Shown: positions 18,162 to 28,167 of the stretch, piece after piece | Layout: each line of letters opens with the position of its first letter | How positions within the stretch are numbered: position 1 is the first letter of the stretch | NCBI RefSeq assembly: GCF_027941955.1 | Contig: NZ_CP115960.1 | Span: 1,860,001 to 1,924,000, forward strand | Direction of reading: 5' to 3' | DNA: 64,000 nt | Source: Sphingomonas sp. 7/4-4 | Lineage (GTDB): Bacteria > Pseudomonadota > Alphaproteobacteria > Sphingomonadales > Sphingomonadaceae | Made by a program: the position numbers and the translations under genes | The notes under the pieces: model-generated | Told to the model about the DNA's origin: nothing | The model's input: only the letters and a program-made list of their open reading frames with translations | The model's database searches: none

Positions 18162-19666
18162 GACATTCCTCTGGAGGGGCAGTGCCGTGCGAGCCAGTCG
18201 GCATGCGCGGGCATCGCCTCGGCCGTGCGGCGGAAGGTACTGCGGATGCGGTCGAGCATCTGGCGCAATTGCCCGGGATCGAGCGCGTCGGCGAGCGGAT
18301 CCCAGCCCTGCGGCGCGATCCCCTGCCCCAGCATCACCGCGATCCAGCTCGTCTCGGCGAACAATTCGTCCTCGCGCCGGAAGACCCGGCCGCGATTGCG
18401 GAACAGTTCGATACGGCGCGTGAGGCTCTCGGGCACCGCCATCTCGCGAGTGTGGCGCCACAGCGGCTCGTCGCGCCCGTTCGCCTTGTAATGGAGGATC
18501 ACGAAATCGCGGACCTGCTCGTACTGGGTCCGCGTGAAATCGTTATAGGTATCGCGCTCGGCATCGCCCCAGCCCTGATCCGGGAACAGCGCCAGCAGCC
18601 GCGAAATGCCCGCCTGGATCAAGTGGATGCTGGTCGATTCCAGCGGCTCGAGGAAACCGCCCGATAGTCCGATCGCGACGCAATTGCGGTTCCACGCCAG
18701 TTTCCGGCGCCCGGTGACGAAGCGAAGCGGCCGCGGATCGGCGAGCGGCTCGCCGTCCAGATTGGCGAGCAGGGTCGCCGCGGCCTCGTCGTCGGAGACG
18801 TGGGCGCTCGAATAGACATAGCCGTTGCCGGTGCGGTGCTGGAGCGGGATGCGCCATTGCCAGCCGGCGGCCCGCGCGGTGGCGCGGGTATAGGGCGCCA
18901 GCGGCCCGGCATTGGCCGTGGGCACCGCCAGCGCACGATCGCAGGGCAGCCAATGCGTCCAGTCCTCGTAACCGGTATGGAGCGCTTCCTCGATCAGCAG
19001 CCCGCGAAAGCCCGAGCAATCGATGAACAGGTCGGCCGCCAGCGCCGTCCCGTCCTCCAGCGTCACCGCCTCGACGAAGCCGTCCTCGCCGCGCAGCGCC
19101 ACGTCGAGGATCTTGCCCTCGCGCCGCACGACGCCGCGCGCCTCGGCATAGTCGCGCAGGTAGCGGGCATAGAGCGCGGCATCGAAATGATAGGCCTGGA
19201 CCAGCCGGGAGAGCGGCGAGCCTGCATCGCGCGCCGGCGCATCGTAGCGGCCCAGCCGGCAGGCGACGGCGCACAGGCTGTAATCGTCGAGCGCGCTCGC
19301 CTGGCGCGCGGCGTGGAGCCGGTGCCAGATCTGGTGGAACTTCACGCCTTCGATGTCGAAACCATAGTCGCCGAACGGATGCAGATAACGGTGCCCGGGC
19401 GCGTTCCAGTCGACGAACTCGATGCCGAGCTTCATCGAACCTCGGGTCCGGCTCAGGAAATCCTTTTCGTCGATGCCGAGCATCGCGTTGAAGGTCTGGA
19501 TTGGCGGAATCGTCGCCTCGCCCACCCCCACTGTGCCGATCGCATCCGATTCCACCAGCGTGACCTGCACGCCGGCCTGGACCATCCGCGCCAGCGCCGC
19601 CGCGGTCATCCAGCCCGCAGTACCCCCGCCGACGATGACGACACTCCGGATCGGCGGCGCGGTCAT
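18158..19666 (-). CDS. Flavin-dependent tryptophan-halogenase family protein (copy 2)
   Basis: A 502-residue paralogue of the next gene downstream, with SVVIVGGGTAGWMTAAALAR at the N-terminus, VGVGEATIPPIQTF, the Lys in RGSMKLGIEFVDW, the GWQWRIPLQHRTGNGYV signature and EPLESTSIHLIQAG. Differences from copy 1 are in the substrate-facing middle part (residues 100-160), so the two may act on different substrates. I start at ATG 19666; a TTG five codons upstream is possible. It is first in an operon with copy 1 and the GH43 gene. An AGCGCT-type operator lies 49 bases upstream, and the divergent gene is a TonB receptor. Enzyme class is sure, substrate is not. Confidence 0.88.
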   Translation of the reverse strand: MTAPPIRSVVIVGGGTAGWMTAAALARMVQAGVQVTLVESDAIGTVGVGEATIPPIQTFNAMLGIDEKDFLSRTRGSMKLGIEFVDWNAPGHRYLHPFGDYGFDIEGVKFHQIWHRLHAARQASALDDYSLCAVACRLGRYDAPARDAGSPLSRLVQAYHFDAALYARYLRDYAEARGVVRREGKILDVALRGEDGFVEAVTLEDGTALAADLFIDCSGFRGLLIEEALHTGYEDWTHWLPCDRALAVPTANAGPLAPYTRATARAAGWQWRIPLQHRTGNGYVYSSAHVSDDEAAATLLANLDGEPLADPRPLRFVTGRRKLAWNRNCVAIGLSGGFLEPLESTSIHLIQAGISRLLALFPDQGWGDAERDTYNDFTRTQYEQVRDFVILHYKANGRDEPLWRHTREMAVPESLTRRIELFRNRGRVFRREDELFAETSWIAVMLGQGIAPQGWDPLADALDPGQLRQMLDRIRSTFRRTAEAMPAHADWLARHCPSRGMS

Positions 19667-19714
19667 TCCGACACGCAAACTCTGGACGCGAACAAATTTC
19701 CTCCCCTTCCACGA

Positions 19715-19728
19715 TGTTAGCGCTCCCA
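19715..19728. promoter_or_regulatory. AGCGCT-type LacI operator upstream of halogenase operon
   Basis: TGTTAGCGCTCCCA keeps the core and most of the arms of the TGGTAGCGCTACCA palindrome. It lies 49 bases before the halogenase copy 2 start in the divergent promoter shared with the TonB receptor. Confidence 0.6.
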
Positions 19729-19892
19729 GCTTCTAAACCGCAACCGCGGCGATCGGGATTTCCACGCTGCATCGCAGCAAAAAACCGTTGCAAAATCAGC
19801 ACATACTTACAGCAGTGTAACTATCTCTATTGATCTTTGCCGCAAATCTCCTTTACCCTTGTCACAGAACTACAACAATTCGCGCAAAGCGA

Positions 19893-19906
19893 TGGTAGCG
19901 CTAACA
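19893..19906. promoter_or_regulatory. AGCGCT-type LacI operator upstream of TonB receptor
   Basis: TGGTAGCGCTAACA differs from the perfect palindrome by one base. It abuts the receptor's ribosome binding site (AGGAGGGGG), so a bound repressor would block elongation or initiation directly. Confidence 0.7.
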
Positions 19907-19921
19907 GGAGGGGGACGCTTG

Positions 19922-22900
19922 ATGCGCAAGCATTACGCCATGCATGCATGTGACAATGCATCGAAATTGAAGTCGGGGCTGCTCAGGGCGGGCGTTTCCG
20001 CCGCGGCATTGTGCCTGTTCGGGGCCGGCACTGCCTGGGCGCAGACCGAAGGCGCGGCGGCCCAGACCACACCTGCCGCGGAGGACGCGGCTACAACGCA
20101 GGATGGACAGACCGAGGACGAGATCGTCGTCCAGGGCTATCGCCAGTCGCTGCAGAGCGCACAGCAGATCAAGCGCAACTCCGACGTGATCGTCGATTCG
20201 GTCACTGCCGAGGATATCGGCGCCCTTCCCGATCGCTCGGTCACCGAGACGCTGCAGCGTATCCCGGGCGTCGCGATCAACCGCTTCGCCGCCGGCGTCG
20301 ATCCGGACCACTTCTCGGTCGAAGGATCGGGCGTCGTGGTGCGCGGCCTCACGTATGTCCGCTCCGAGTTCAACGGCCGCGAGGCGTTCAGCGCCAATAA
20401 CGGCCGCGCCTTGAGCTTCGCCGACGTGCCGTCCGAGCTGATGGGCGGCGTCGACGTGTTCAAGTCGCCATCGGCGGACCGCATCGAAGGCGGCATCGCC
20501 GGCGTGGTCAATCTGCGTACCCGCAAGCCGTTCGACGCCAAGGGCTTCGTCCTCGCCGCCTCGGCCGAGATGAACTATGGCGACTTCCAGAAGGATCCGA
20601 GCGCCAACCTCAACGTCCTCATCAGCAATCGCTGGCAGACCGGGATCGGCGAGATCGGCTTCCTCGCCAGCGCTTCCTATTCGAACCTGAAGAGCCGGGC
20701 CGATCGCCTGCAGGTGTCGAGCTTCCGCATCCGCAACCTCTATTCGGACGGCGACGTCAACGCCAATGGCGGGACGACGGTAGCCGGCCGCGTTCTCTTC
20801 CCGCGCGGCGCGGCGATCGGCACCCAGGAATTCGATCGCACCCGCTACGGCTATTCGGCCGCCGCGCAGTGGCGCAGCAACGACGGATCGATGGAAGCGG
20901 TGTTCCAGTTCCTGCGCTCCGACGCGCGCCAGGCGTGGAACGAGCACACCGTCGAGATCGCGACCGACAACGTCTCCGGCAACGGCGATTCGCGCCGCGT
21001 GCCCGGCACGACGCTGCAGTTCGATGAGGACGGCCTGTTCGCCAGCGGCACGATCACCGGCCCGACCGGATGGCGCTCCGACCAGTTCACCGGCGCCGGC
21101 CGCGTGCCGATGCTGGGCCTGCAGAGCAACAACATCCAGCGCAGCCATACCGAAAAGCTGGTCACCGACGATTACGGCTTCAATTTCAAATGGGACGTCA
21201 ACGAGCGGCTGGGCGTCACCGTCGACTATCAGCACGTCCAGTCGAGCAGCTATATTCTCGACAATACGCTGTGGAACTCGACCTATCAGAACGCGTCGAT
21301 CCAGCTGAACGGCAGCGATTATCCGACGGTCCAGTTCCTGCCGCCACAGGTCTGCAACGGCCCGGCCGCCAATTCGCAGAACCCGCCCGGCGGCGACTTC
21401 GACTGCGCAGGCTTTGGCAGCCGCGCTGGGGAGAACGCAGCGCCGGGGCAGCAATTTGCCCCGACCTATTTCGGCGCGGGCCACACCAGCTTCACCGATC
21501 CGTACAACAGCTTCCCGCGCGCAGCGATGGACCATGTCGAGGACAGCGACGGCAATTCGGACGCGGCGCGGCTCGATCTCGAATATGCCTTCCCCGAGAG
21601 CGGGTTCCTGAAGTCGATCCGGGCGGGCGCGCGCTATGCCGATCGCCAGCAGACGGCGCGCTTCTCGACCTATAACTGGGGGCGCATCTCCGAGCAGTGG
21701 GGCAATGACGGGCCGGTCTGGCTCAGCGATAATGTCGACGGCATCACCGGCGGCAGCGGTGGTACGCCGGTGCTCGCCGGCTCCAACGTGCCTTATTATT
21801 TCGACAATTTCTTCCGGGGCCAGGCACCCAATCCGCTCGGCGGACAGGGCCGCCTCTTCTACGGACCGGACACGGTCAAGAATTATGCGCAATATGTCGC
21901 CTATGCGACACTGGCGAATCGCGAATGGGAACCGACCGTCGCCAATTGCCCGGCCGACAACCCGGCCAACGGCGTCATGCGCAACGGCGGCTGGAACCCG
22001 CTCTACAATCGCTGCGGCGTGGTCCCGGGCACCTGGTTCCTGCCGGGCGAGATCAATCCGATCCGCGAGACCAACAAGGCCGCCTACATCATGGCGCGGT
22101 TCGACACCGAATTCGGCAACGGCATACATCTGACCGGCAATGCCGGCGTCCGCTACACGTCGACCAAGCGCGATCTCGCAGGGCGTGCAGCAATATGCCT
22201 ATGGCTCCACGTATCTGCCGACCGAGGCGACCTGCCTCGCGCCGCCGGCCGATGCTTCGCAGGCAGTCCAGGGCTATTGCTCCTTCCCGTTCGCGACGCG
22301 GACGGCAGTGCGGAATTTCCAGAACGGCGCGCTCATCAGAATCGCCCGGCAAGACCAAGTATGATTACTGGCTGCCGAGCGTGAACCTGAAGCTCGACGT
22401 TGGCGGCGGCCTTCAGTTCCGCGCCGCCTATTTCAAGGGCATCGCGCCGCCCGCCACCGGCCTCATCCGCAACTATGGCGCAGTCTCGGTAAACGCCGTC
22501 CAGAACACCAATGCCGACGGCACCGTCATTCCGAACAGCTACCGGCTGCAGGCGACGGTCAGTCGCGGCAATCCCTTCCTGAAGCCGGTCGAGGCAGACA
22601 ATTTCGACCTGACCGCGGAATGGTATTTCTCCAGCGTCGGCCAGCTCACGGTCTCGGGCTTCTACAAGCGGCTCAAGAACGTGCTGACCAACGAGACCTA
22701 CCGCACGACCTACACCAACAACGGCCAGACTTTCGACGCGGTGGTCACCAATCCGGGCAACGCACCGGAAACCGGCAAGATCAAGGGCGTCGAGGTGGCC
22801 TATCAGCAGACCTTCGACTTCCTGCCGGGCGTGCTCAAGGGCTTCGGCCTGCAGGCGAACTACACCTATATCGACTCTAGCGGCGTGCCCCAGAGCACAC

Positions 22901-23313
22901 TGTCCGAGACCGATCCGGATGTCGGCGCCGGCCGCGTGACCACGGTGGATCTCGCCAGCCTGCCGCTGCAGGGGCTTTCGAAGCACACGGTGAACATCAC
23001 GCCGTTCTTCGATGCCGGGCCGCTGTCGCTGCGCGCCACGTATTCGTGGCGCTCGGACTTCCTGCTGACCATCCGCGACGTGATCGTCCCCAACGATCCG
23101 ATCATCAACAAGGCGACCGGCCAGCTCGACGCGTCGATCTTCTATTCCCTGTCGGACCATGTGAAGATCGGTCTCCAGGGATCGAACCTGCTCAACGAAG
23201 TCGTGAAGACCAAGGCCGTGCTGCAGGGCCTCGACGGCGAGAATGTCGAAGTGCCGCGCGGCTGGTACATGAACGATCGCCGGATCTCGGGCATCATGCG
23301 CTTCAGCTTCTGA
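19922..23313 (+). CDS. TonB-dependent outer-membrane receptor, two frameshifts
   Basis: Imports oligosaccharides across the outer membrane using TonB energy. The start MRKHYAMHAC follows AGGAGGGGG. A signal peptide (LLRAGVSAAALCLFGAGTAW) precedes a TonB-box-like stretch, DEIVVQGYRQSLQSA, and the plug: DSVTAEDIGALPDRSVTETL, then GVDVFKSPSADRIEGGIAGVV with NLRTRKPF. The 22-strand barrel fills the rest and ends RRISGIMRFSF with the terminal Phe. Frame changes occur at about 22165-22180 (a GC pair seems missing, giving TKRAISQGVQQYAYG) and about 22335-22345, after which SPGKTKYDYWLPSVNLKLDV resumes. The corrected length is about 1,130 residues. It is the large CarR-like type common in sphingomonads. 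The operator at 19893 and divergent halogenases place it in the xylan locus. Confidence 0.88.
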
Positions 23314-23337
23314 TCCGAATTAGAAACACCCTGCCCT

Positions 23338-23370
23338 GGCGTCGCGAGTTTCCTCGCGGCGCCATTTTTT
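23338..23370 (+). terminator. Rho-independent terminator after TonB receptor gene
   Basis: GGCGTCGCGAG-TTTC-CTCGCGGCGCC forms an 11-base-pair stem with one G-U pair and is followed by ATTTTTT. It starts 25 bases past the receptor stop. Confidence 0.8.
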
Positions 23371-23386
23371 GGGCGATGCCCTCTCA

Positions 23387-23471
23387 CCGTTCGTGCTGAG
23401 CTTGTCGAAGCACCGTTCTTCCTCCACCGAGCGCTAGAAGAACAGCCCTTCGACAAGCTCAGGGCGAACGG
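23387..23471. repeat. CTGAGCTTGTCGAAG inverted repeat
   Basis: CCGTTCGTGCTGAGCTTGTC at 23387 pairs with GACAAGCTCAGGGCGAACGG ending at 23471. The arms enclose about 45 bases. This is a widespread sphingomonad intergenic palindrome of a different family from the CGTCATCCCGG elements. Confidence 0.8.
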
Positions 23472-23483
23472 AGTTGGGAAGTG

Positions 23484-24496
23484 ATGACCGCGCCCGCCCC
23501 CATCCGCGAGATCGAAGTACCCACTCCCGCGGCGTTCCGGGACGAGATCGTCGGCAGCTACACCCCCGTGGTGATCCGCGGGCTCGTGCGCGATTGGCCG
23601 GTAGTCACAGCCGCCCTCCAATCGACCGAGGCAGTGGCGGAACATCTGCTGCGCTTCGATCGCGGCGCGGCGGCGGAAGCGTTCGTCGGGCCGCCCGAAA
23701 TCGGCGGGCGCTTCTTCTATTCGCCTGACATGACAGGCTTCAATTTCGAGCGGCGGCGCGGCGGCTTCGGCGAATTGCTCCGCTATCTGCTGGGGATCGT
23801 CGGCAAGGAGGGCGCACCTTCGGTCTATGCCGGGGCGCTGGAGACCGCCGAGATGCTTCCGGGGTTCGCCGAGGCCAATCCCTGCCCCTGCTCGCCGAGT
23901 ACGACGCGCCGCCGCGGATCTGGCTCGGCAATCGCTCGATCATCTCCAGCCATTTCGATGTCTCGGACAATGTGGCTTGCGTGGTCGCCGGGCAGCGACG
24001 CTTCACGTTGTTTCCGCCCGATCAGATCCACAATCTCTATGTCGGCCCGCTCGACCGCACGATAGCGGGGCAGCCGACGAGCATGGTCGAGCTGAACGCT
24101 CCCGATTTCAATCGCTTCCCGGGCTTTCGCAAGGCACTCGCGGCGGCGGCGACCGCGGAGCTCGAACCCGGCGACGCGATCTACATCCCGGCCTTGTGGT
24201 GGCACCAGGTCGAGGCGCTGGCGCCGTTCAATGTCCTCGTCAATTACTGGTGGAACGATTCACCCGATGCGGCGGCGCGCTTCGACGCGATGGTGCATGC
24301 GGCGCTGGCGATCGGGCACCTCCCGGCCAAGCGGCGCGCGGCGTGGGAGGCGATGTTCGACACCTTCGTCTTCAGGCATCACGGCGACCCCGTGGCGCAT
24401 CTCGCACCCGAGCACCGCAGCGTGCTGGGCGAGCCGACGCCGCAGCTCAGGGCGTACATCAAGGCCTATCTCGCACGCGGCCTCCAGCGGCCGTGA
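23484..24496 (+). CDS. Cupin-like (JmjC/cupin_8) domain protein, one frameshift
   Basis: About 338 residues, predicted cytoplasmic Fe(II)/2-oxoglutarate oxygenase fold. The N-terminus REIEVPTPAAFRDEIVGSYT and PVVIRGLVRDWPVV is typical of cupin_8 proteins. The iron ligands appear as HFD in IISSHFDVSDNVACVV and the distal His in IYIPALWWHQVEAL. The frame breaks at 23880-23882; one more C gives ANPLPLLAEYDAPPRIWLGN. Proteins of this type are regularly found beside TonB receptors and flavin halogenases in alphaproteobacterial and xanthomonad carbohydrate loci; their substrate is unknown. It follows the TonB receptor on the same strand after a terminator and a repeat, so it may have its own promoter. 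Start: ATG 23484, preceded by GTG; either could serve. Confidence 0.83.
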
Positions 24497-24503
24497 GCGA
24501 CCC

Positions 24504-24576
24504 GTGCTCCGGCGAAGGCTGGAGCGTTGGCGATCGGGTGTATCCTCTCCAGGGCTCCGGCCTTCGCCGGAGCACA
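24504..24576. repeat. GCTCCGGCGAAGGC inverted repeat between convergent genes
   Basis: GTGCTCCGGCGAAGGCTGGA pairs with CCGGCCTTCGCCGGAGCAC. It lies between the cupin gene and the GH67 gene, which converge here. Related half-copies appear at 30149 and 30451. Confidence 0.75.
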
Positions 24577-24582
24577 GGGTGA

Positions 24583-26745
24583 TTACTTCCCGTTCCCTGG
24601 CGCGTATGGCGTCCGGATCGCCTTGTACCAGTCGAGATCGTGCGGCGGCGCGGCGTGGCCGGCGGGGAGCGGGCGCTTCGAGACCGACTGGAAATACGCC
24701 ACCGACGCATCGCGCCACCATTGCGCCTCCCGCCGCTGGATCGCCAGGAAGTCGCGGACCTCCGCCCAGCGGCGCCCGTCGACCTTGCCCTCGAGCCGGT
24801 TCCAGTCAGCCTGCATCGACGCCACGGCAGCGACGCCGCTATCGTAGCGCGTGACCAGTTCATCCCAGACATTCCGGCCCGAGGCCGTCCGGTATGTCCA
24901 GGGGACGTGGTGGAACCAGAGCAGGAACTTCTCCGGCACGCGTTTCAGGTCGCTGAATTGCGCGGCGACTTCGGGGGCATATTGCGCGACGGCGTCGGTG
25001 CCGGTCCGCGTGCGATCGAAGCCGATCCCGGCGGCGTCGGCCTTGTGGTAATAGACCGGGTTCCATTCGGGACGGGCGAGGTCGGAGACCCACGGCCCCG
25101 GGCCGTAATGGTGGCCGGTAGCCATCAGGTGGCCGAGCCCGAGCGGCGTCATGTAATCGACCACCGCTTCGCGCGAGCCCATCATCATGTTGACGATCGG
25201 ACCGGTGACCGCGGGGTCGTTGCCCCAGGTCAGCGCCGCCCAATCGCGGGCGATTTCCCCGGCCCTCGCGTCGGGATCCCAGGCGAAGCGACCGAACGCG
25301 TACCAGTTCGCCTGATCGAATTGCGAGCCCGACCAGTTCACGTCGCTGCCGATATTGGCGACTCTCGCCATGCCCGTCGCCGCGCCGGGCTCCACGGGCG
25401 TGGCGAGCATTTTCGCGACGGTCGTGCCCTTGCGCGGGCGGAAAGTGTCGGCCTCGAGCGCTTCCTCCCACATCGTGCCGAGGTAAGCGAGGTGCGTCGC
25501 GAAGCCGAGATACTCCTTGGTGATCTGGAACTCCATCATCAGCGGCGTCTTCGGCATCGCCCCGAACAGCGGATGAAAGGGCTCGCGCGGCTGGAAGTCG
25601 ATCGCGCCGTTCTTCACCTGGACGAGGACATTGTCGCGGAACTTGCCGTCCAGCGGCTGGAACTCGGCAAAAGCCTGTTTGTGGCGATCGTCGGGGTTCT
25701 CGGCGGCATAGACGAAGGCGCGCCACATCAGCACGCCGCCATGCGGCGCAAGCGCATCGGCGAACATGTTCGCGCCCTCGGCATGGCTGCGCTTGTAGTC
25801 GGCGGGGCCGGGCTGGCCCTCCGAATTGGCCTTGACGAGGAAGCCGCCGAAATCGGGAATGACGCGGTAGATCTCGTCGACCTTGGCCTTCCACCAGGCC
25901 GCGACCTGCGGGTCCAGCGGATCGGCGGTCCTGAGCCCGCCCAGTTCGATCGGCGCCGAGAAGCGGGCGGTCAGATAGACCTTGATGCCATAGGGCCGGA
26001 ACACGTCCGCAAGCGCCTTGACCTTCTCCAGCCATTCGGGGCGAAGCACATCGGCATTGGCGTTGACGTTGGTGAGGACGGTGCCGTTGATCCCGATCGA
26101 GGCGTTGGCCCGCGCATAATCGGTATAGCGCGGATCCTTGTAGCCCGGCAGCTTCTGCCAATCCCAGATCGATTGTCCCGCATAACCCCGCTCGACATGG
26201 CGATCGAGATTGTCCCAGTGATTGAGCACGCGGACCTTGAGCTTCGGCGCATCGGAAATGTCGAGATTTTCGAGCGGCTGGTCCAACTGAACACGCTTCA
26301 GGAACGCGAAGACGCCGTAGAGCACGCCGATATCCTGATTGCCGGCGATGACGGTGATGCGGACGCCCTCGGCCGTCCGCGCGCTGCGGATCAGATAGCC
26401 TTCGGGCCCGATCGCGGCCAGCTTCAGCCCGAGCGATGCGATGATCGGCGAGTTCTGCGGCGTGCCGATGACGACGGCGCCGTCTCTGGGTGCCGAGCCC
26501 GCCACGCCGAAGCCATTCCCGCGCAGCAGGCCGCCCATCCCCCGACGGAACTCGGCCGTCGCTGCGGCGAGCGTGGGGCTGCTGCCCTGCACGACGAGGT
26601 ACTGCACGGTCTTTCGAACGGCTTCTTCCGGCCGGTGCTCGAGTGGCTGATAGCGCAACCACAGGTCGTAGCCGGTCTCGCCGCGCGCCGCGGCGGGCAG
26701 CGCGGCGCTCAGCAGAAGCAACATAAAGCCAAGCAGAAGCCGCAT
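24583..26745 (-). CDS. aguA: Exported GH67 alpha-glucuronidase
   Basis: Removes (4-O-methyl)glucuronic acid from the non-reducing end of xylo-oligosaccharides. The protein is 720 residues with a clear signal peptide (RLLLGFMLLLLSAALPAAA). Family blocks run throughout: LNHWDNLDRHVERGYAG near 175, FLVKANSEGQPGP near 305 with the general acid Glu, VQVKNGAIDFQPREPFHPLFG near 378 with the catalytic Asp, and MMEFQITKEYLGFATHL with the catalytic Glu of TKEY. These agree in spacing with the catalytic triad of the Cellvibrio enzyme. The C-terminal helical domain (NPVYYHKADAAGIGFDRTRTG) is complete. I choose ATG 26745 because AGAGG is six bases upstream. It is divergent from the GH10 gene, with a perfect operator palindrome between them. 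Confidence 0.95.
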   Translation of the reverse strand: MRLLLGFMLLLLSAALPAAARGETGYDLWLRYQPLEHRPEEAVRKTVQYLVVQGSSPTLAAATAEFRRGMGGLLRGNGFGVAGSAPRDGAVVIGTPQNSPIIASLGLKLAAIGPEGYLIRSARTAEGVRITVIAGNQDIGVLYGVFAFLKRVQLDQPLENLDISDAPKLKVRVLNHWDNLDRHVERGYAGQSIWDWQKLPGYKDPRYTDYARANASIGINGTVLTNVNANADVLRPEWLEKVKALADVFRPYGIKVYLTARFSAPIELGGLRTADPLDPQVAAWWKAKVDEIYRVIPDFGGFLVKANSEGQPGPADYKRSHAEGANMFADALAPHGGVLMWRAFVYAAENPDDRHKQAFAEFQPLDGKFRDNVLVQVKNGAIDFQPREPFHPLFGAMPKTPLMMEFQITKEYLGFATHLAYLGTMWEEALEADTFRPRKGTTVAKMLATPVEPGAATGMARVANIGSDVNWSGSQFDQANWYAFGRFAWDPDARAGEIARDWAALTWGNDPAVTGPIVNMMMGSREAVVDYMTPLGLGHLMATGHHYGPGPWVSDLARPEWNPVYYHKADAAGIGFDRTRTGTDAVAQYAPEVAAQFSDLKRVPEKFLLWFHHVPWTYRTASGRNVWDELVTRYDSGVAAVASMQADWNRLEGKVDGRRWAEVRDFLAIQRREAQWWRDASVAYFQSVSKRPLPAGHAAPPHDLDWYKAIRTPYAPGNGK

Positions 26746-26806
26746 ATCCATCCTCTCACCGTCCGGATCTACGCCGAACGTTGACTTGTCCGTAGCAGCT
26801 TGACCA

Positions 26807-26820
26807 TGGTAGCGCTACCA
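26807..26820. promoter_or_regulatory. Perfect AGCGCT-type LacI operator between GH67 and GH10 genes
   Basis: TGGTAGCGCTACCA is a perfect 14-base palindrome, 62 bases before the GH67 start. It is the best copy of the motif shared by five promoters in the first locus. The rest of the gap up to 26948 contains half of a CATCCCGG-type repeat and two short copies of GTGACGGCCG. Confidence 0.78.
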
Positions 26821-26948
26821 GCACACTCCCATCATCCCGGCCTTCGCCGGGGCGACGCTCGATAGTTGGTGACGGCCGGCAGTGGTGACGGCCGATAGTT
26901 AGCGACGCTCCGTAGCCGGCAACAGTCGGTAGTTGAGGAGAGGACAGA

Positions 26949-28088
26949 ATGACGCGACTGACGCGCCGCGAGCTACTTGCCGTCGCCTCTGCCTGCGCAG
27001 TCGCGGCGCCTGCCTTCGCCGAGGCACCGGCATCGCTCAACGCGCTCGCCAGGGCCAAGGGCATGCGCTTCGGCTCGTGCTTCGCATGGAGCCCGCCGGG
27101 CGCCGACGCGGCATCCTTCGCCAACCCGAATTATGCGGCGCTGCTGACACGCGACTGCGGCATCCTCGTGCCCGGAAACGAGTTCAAATGGCAGCACTTA
27201 CGGCCGAAAAAGCACATCATGGACCTCACGCGCTTCACGGCCATGCTCGAATATGCCGAGGCCAGGGGCATGGCGATGCGCGGCCATACCCTGCTGTGGC
27301 ACAGGGCACGGTATTTCCCGAGATGGCTCAACGAATACGACTTCGGCTCGAACCCGCCCGCCGAAGCGGAGCATCTGCTGACCTTCCATATCCGCACGCT
27401 CTGCCGGCTCTATGGCGACCGCATCGTCAGCTTCGACGTCGTCAACGAGACGATCGACGAGAAGACCGGACTGCAGCGCGAGACTTCGCTCTCCAAAGCG
27501 TTCGGCGATGCCGATGCAATGGTCGACCTCGCCTTCCACACCGCGCGCGAACACGCCCCCAGGGCGCAACTGGTCTACAACGATTACATGAGCTGGGAGC
27601 CCGGCAACGAGAAGCATCGCGCGGGCGTGCTCCGGCTGCTCGAGGGCTTCCGCAAGCGCAACGTGCCGGTCGATGCGCTGGGCGTGCAATCGCATATCGG
27701 CGTCTATGGCGGCGACCTTCGCGGCGCCGTGCGCCGGCAGGAAGGCGAATGGCGCGCCTTTCTCGATGCCGTGGTGGCGATGGGCTACAAGCTGCTGATC
27801 ACCGAGTTCGACGTCAACGACAAGCAACTGCCCGGCGACGTCAGGATCCGCGACGCGGCAGTCGCCGCTTATGCCGACGCCTATCTGGAAATCATGTTCG
27901 CCTATCCGCAGCTCAGGGACGTGCTCGTCTGGGGGATGTGCGACAAATATAGCTGGCTGAACGGTTTCAGCCCGCGGGCCGATCGCTCTTATCAGCGCGC
28001 CACGCCCTATGACGAGAAGTTCCGCCCCAAGCCGCTGCATGGCGTGTTCGCCAAGCGTTTCGCCGCGGCCGCGATGCGGCCGGCTTGA
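26949..28088 (+). CDS. Exported GH10 endo-beta-1,4-xylanase
   Basis: Cuts the xylan backbone. The 379-residue protein starts with MTRLTRRELLAVASACAVAA, a signal peptide with a twin-arginine-like motif. The (beta/alpha)8 barrel follows: FKWQHLRPKKHIMDLTRFTA, the substrate-binding RGHTLLWHR near 111, and the acid/base Glu167 in FDVVNETID. The nucleophile Glu286 lies in LLITEFDVND, and VLVWGMCDKYSWLN closes the barrel. There is no carbohydrate-binding module. GAGAGGA precedes the ATG. It is divergent from GH67, sharing the operator at 26807, so both are probably induced together. Products would be taken up by the TonB receptor and trimmed by GH67, GH43 and GH3 enzymes. Confidence 0.95.
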   Translation: MTRLTRRELLAVASACAVAAPAFAEAPASLNALARAKGMRFGSCFAWSPPGADAASFANPNYAALLTRDCGILVPGNEFKWQHLRPKKHIMDLTRFTAMLEYAEARGMAMRGHTLLWHRARYFPRWLNEYDFGSNPPAEAEHLLTFHIRTLCRLYGDRIVSFDVVNETIDEKTGLQRETSLSKAFGDADAMVDLAFHTAREHAPRAQLVYNDYMSWEPGNEKHRAGVLRLLEGFRKRNVPVDALGVQSHIGVYGGDLRGAVRRQEGEWRAFLDAVVAMGYKLLITEFDVNDKQLPGDVRIRDAAVAAYADAYLEIMFAYPQLRDVLVWGMCDKYSWLNGFSPRADRSYQRATPYDEKFRPKPLHGVFAKRFAAAAMRPA

Positions 28089-28167
28089 ATGCATTGTGGC
28101 TCCCGTTCAGAAAAGCGGTGCTAGGGCGACGAAGCACGATTAAGGGGTGCGCAAGGGAGAGCCGGCA

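Noticed and set aside
16530..18491. Very long open frame of about 650 codons on the plus strand opposite the halogenase genes
   Set aside because: It is antisense to two well-supported halogenase genes and its translation is Arg/His/Ala-rich without any family motif; long antisense frames are expected at this GC content.
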